NCBI GenBank assembly: GCA_037176845.1
Contig: JAYKXP010000021.1
Span: 372,001-436,000 of the forward strand
DNA length: 64,000 bases
Source: Paramarasmius palmivorus
Taxonomy: Eukaryota > Basidiomycota > Agaricomycetes > Agaricales > Marasmiaceae
Reading direction: 5' to 3'
The notes below the pieces were generated by a model. That model was not told the origin of the DNA. It was given only the letters and a program-made list of their open reading frames with translations, and did no database searches. Shown here one piece after another: positions 60,654 through 64,000 of this stretch. A program made the translations under genes and the position numbers. How positions within the stretch are numbered: position 1 is the stretch's first letter; every line of letters begins with the position of its first letter.

Positions 60654-61256
60654 TAGCCATCATGGCGAAGAAAAATCCCGAATAATACTGCGTTGACATT
60701 ACTAGATCTAATTTATGATAAATTATTAAATATGCCCGATGCAAGGTTTTTAATTCCGACTCGGATTGTAATAAGCTATGCTAATATGTAATATGAAACC
60801 CTTTTTGTTTACTAGTTTGCTACAAAACTTGTATGCGAATAACCGTATTTGCAGGGGAAATGTCGAACAGAATCAGTTCTTTGAGCCACACGGCTCATTC
60901 AACGATTGTGGCAGTTCCGAGATGAAGTTTTGATTAGCCTTATTTAGACTTTGACCCCAGATAAGATTTTCGAGTCAAAATTTTTTCTCTTACGCCATGG
61001 TCGCGCCATACTGATACCCCGTCCATTCCTTCCCCACAAACCACCACCAAGTAACGACGGCAGTGTTGTTATACGAACTTCTGCGCTCTCGTTAGGCTCC
61101 GTCAACTCCAGATCCAAGTCGCAAGGGCCTCTAGCCGTACAGGTGTCTTGTTTCTACCCGCAATCGGTATGCTTCAATTCCATGGTGCGATTGATACTAA
61201 ATCGTTCGTGGAGCTCGCCAGACAAGTTTAATTGGCCAGTCATAATTGGACCCGAG
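60654..61256. other. Intergenic, upstream of MET2
   Basis: About 600 bases with an AT-rich first half (60700-60800). The MET2 frame is open from 60951 but homology starts only after the ATG at 61257. An in-frame ATG at 61182 would add 25 residues. Confidence 0.5.
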
Positions 61257-62774
<1,518 letters not shown>

Positions 62775-62980
62775 TCCTAGTACATTGTACTTGACAAGCG
62801 TGGATTAGAGAACTAATAGAGGATGATGCGCAGTACACAGTCCAAATAACCTTCAACTATTTCGTTTCGTGTACCGCACATAATATGCTGCTCTTCAAAG
62901 CTAGTCGAACATGTGCCTGCTGTGTGGCTTCTGAAACCCAAAGACCCGATGCTCATGGTAGGCGACAGTGCAGTGGTCTG

Positions 62981-63563
62981 TTAATCTGGCATCCCATTGA
63001 TGAGGTCGTTATCTACTTCAGTGAGCATGAGACGCAAGAGCTCAGAAATTTGTCCATGTAATGCCTCTGAGAAATGGTGGTCAGCCAAGTTACGGGTATA
63101 TAACTCAATAATACTCACTCGTACGGTTGACTGCCTGGATATACTCTGCATTTGCCTTCTGCATCTCTTCCTCAAGTGCTTGCAAACGTTTCGCCTGTTC
63201 CTCCTCCGGCTCTGGTTCCGGCAAAGACTGTATGAGAAGTTCCACTTGCTTCGCCTTGACGATTAAATCCGCGACGAGCTCCTGTTTGTTAGCTAGATGA
63301 TGCCGTTCAGCTCCCAGTACTTCACAGATGGTAGAAGCCCGTACCTTCGAAAACTTCCGGGGTATCGTACTTATCTGGATTCCTTTGCTTCGTTACCGGT
63401 ATATCTGGAGATACTTGCAGGAAATTAGACCGCGAAGTGAGGTACCGAATGCTGCTGGACATGATCAAGAGAAGCTGGATGGTCAGTCAGACTAGGCGAC
63501 AGTATTCAGAGAAACGAGACTTTCCTGTTGTATCTCATCTTGGAGCTGCGTTATGCGGTCCAT
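62981..63563 (-). CDS. MED21: Mediator complex subunit 21
   Basis: A small, coiled-coil-rich Mediator middle-module subunit (Srb7/Med21), which links transcription activators to RNA polymerase II. Four exons: MDRITQLQDEIQQ; then LLLIMSSSIRYLTSRSNFLQ, VSPDIPVTKQRNPDKYDTP; then ANKQELVADLIVKAKQVELL, IQSLPEPEPEEEQAKRLQAL, EEEMQKANAEYIQAVNR; then KALHGQISELLRLMLTEVD. The N-terminal heptad helix and the EVFEANKQELVADLIVKAKQ block are diagnostic. Length and order are normal. The first intron joins QQ to LLLIMSS only if it starts with GAAAGT instead of GTAAGT: no GT donor keeps the frame with an intron of acceptable length. The other introns are GT-AG. Alternatively translation could begin at the internal Met of MSSSIRY, losing the first helix. 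Confidence 0.92.
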
Positions 63564-63809
63564 GTTCGATAATTCCTGTAGCATTTCGTGCACTGAAGGC
63601 ACGTCGTGGAGGTCAACGTTGACCGCATTGTGACGGTCACGCGTGTGACTTCAAGTCGACAAAAATCGCAGATGCTACAGATGACTCGGCTCAGTGTTGC
63701 ACTACATACATACATTGTTCTAGCTGTTATACAGAGTCGTATCCATGCAATTGCACTAGAATTACAATAGAATGCGTCACCATGCCTCGCAAGTCGGTGA
63801 ACGAATCGA
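63564..63809. other. Spacer between MED21 and the edge gene
   Basis: About 245 bases, the MED21 5' region and the 3' region of the gene at the right edge, both on the minus strand. No clear TATA box. Confidence 0.4.
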
Positions 63810-64000
63810 TTATTGTGTAGGCCCTCTTGCCTTAGCTCGCAACTTGGCAAGACCCCAACCCTGTGTAACTTCCAAAACAGCATCGATATGTTTCACTGCC
63901 AACATTGTATCTTGTGCCAGGGCAATGCATTGAGCACTGCTGACTGCGTTCTTAATCTGGTCGTTGCAATATCAGGCCAAGTGTCATGGTAATGCGACAT
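63810..64000 (-). CDS. Partial gene: C-terminal exon running off the window
   Basis: On the minus strand a frame entering from the right edge region reads, from about 63960, IKNAVSSAQCIALAQDTMLA followed by VKHIDAVLEVTQGWGLAKLR and ends in KARGPTQ with a stop at 63810-63812. A likely acceptor (ACGACCAG) is at about 63960-63967. Amphipathic helical composition suggests a coiled-coil-type C-terminus. I do not recognise the family and cannot see the rest, which would lie beyond 64000. The gene would lie head to tail with MED21. Confidence 0.4.

Overview
The window is from a filamentous basidiomycete, most likely an Agaricomycete (mushroom-forming fungus). Almost every gene is cut by many 43-70 nt GT-AG introns. 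Several genes belong to lineage-expanded agaricomycete families: many-exon 7-transmembrane proteins, F-box/LRR-like proteins and kinase-like domains. The cytoplasmic dynein heavy chain is present only as its tail, which matches the two-gene dynein known from Agaricomycetes. I found no rRNA, convincing tRNA, CRISPR array or intact transposon. All splice models are my own reading of donors, acceptors and reading frame; no transcript data were available.

Layout. 0.4-3.4 kb: a RING-type zinc-finger protein and a Cys-based tyrosine/dual-specificity phosphatase. 6-20 kb: three paralogous 11-exon 7TM genes (A, B, C), with two single-exon F-box genes and a probable Cys-rich small secreted protein between B and C. 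20.7-29.1 kb: GH13 alpha-glucosidase, an ICMT-like methyltransferase and a CNNM/MAM3-type CBS membrane protein. 31.3-40.6 kb: a kinase-like protein lacking key catalytic residues, Hsp20 with an upstream heat-shock element, a secreted GH13 alpha-amylase with a C-terminal CBM20, a PEBP protein and a carotenoid oxygenase. 41.9-51.8 kb: an uncharacterised Ser-rich protein and a very large low-complexity protein ending in an AT-hook-like motif. 52.5-63.6 kb: dynein tail gene, an uncharacterised protein, a third F-box gene, homoserine O-acetyltransferase and Mediator subunit Med21. A 3' exon of another gene runs off the right edge.

Functional links. The secreted amylase (starch to maltodextrin) and the apparently intracellular alpha-glucosidase (maltose to glucose) would form a starch-use pair. 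The other housekeeping genes (MED21, MET2, dynein, CNNM) are single and show no operon-like or clustered pathway. Long gene-poor tracts (3.4-6.0, 14.5-18.3, 24.6-26.7, 29.1-31.3 and 57.7-59.1 kb) separate the gene groups.

Most notable points: the exon-by-exon identity of the 7TM trio with a broken tail in copy A; the tail-only dynein gene; a Med21 intron that reads only with a GA donor; a GC-AG intron and hidden CBM20 exons in the amylase; and the kinase-like protein with Lys and DFG-Asp replaced.
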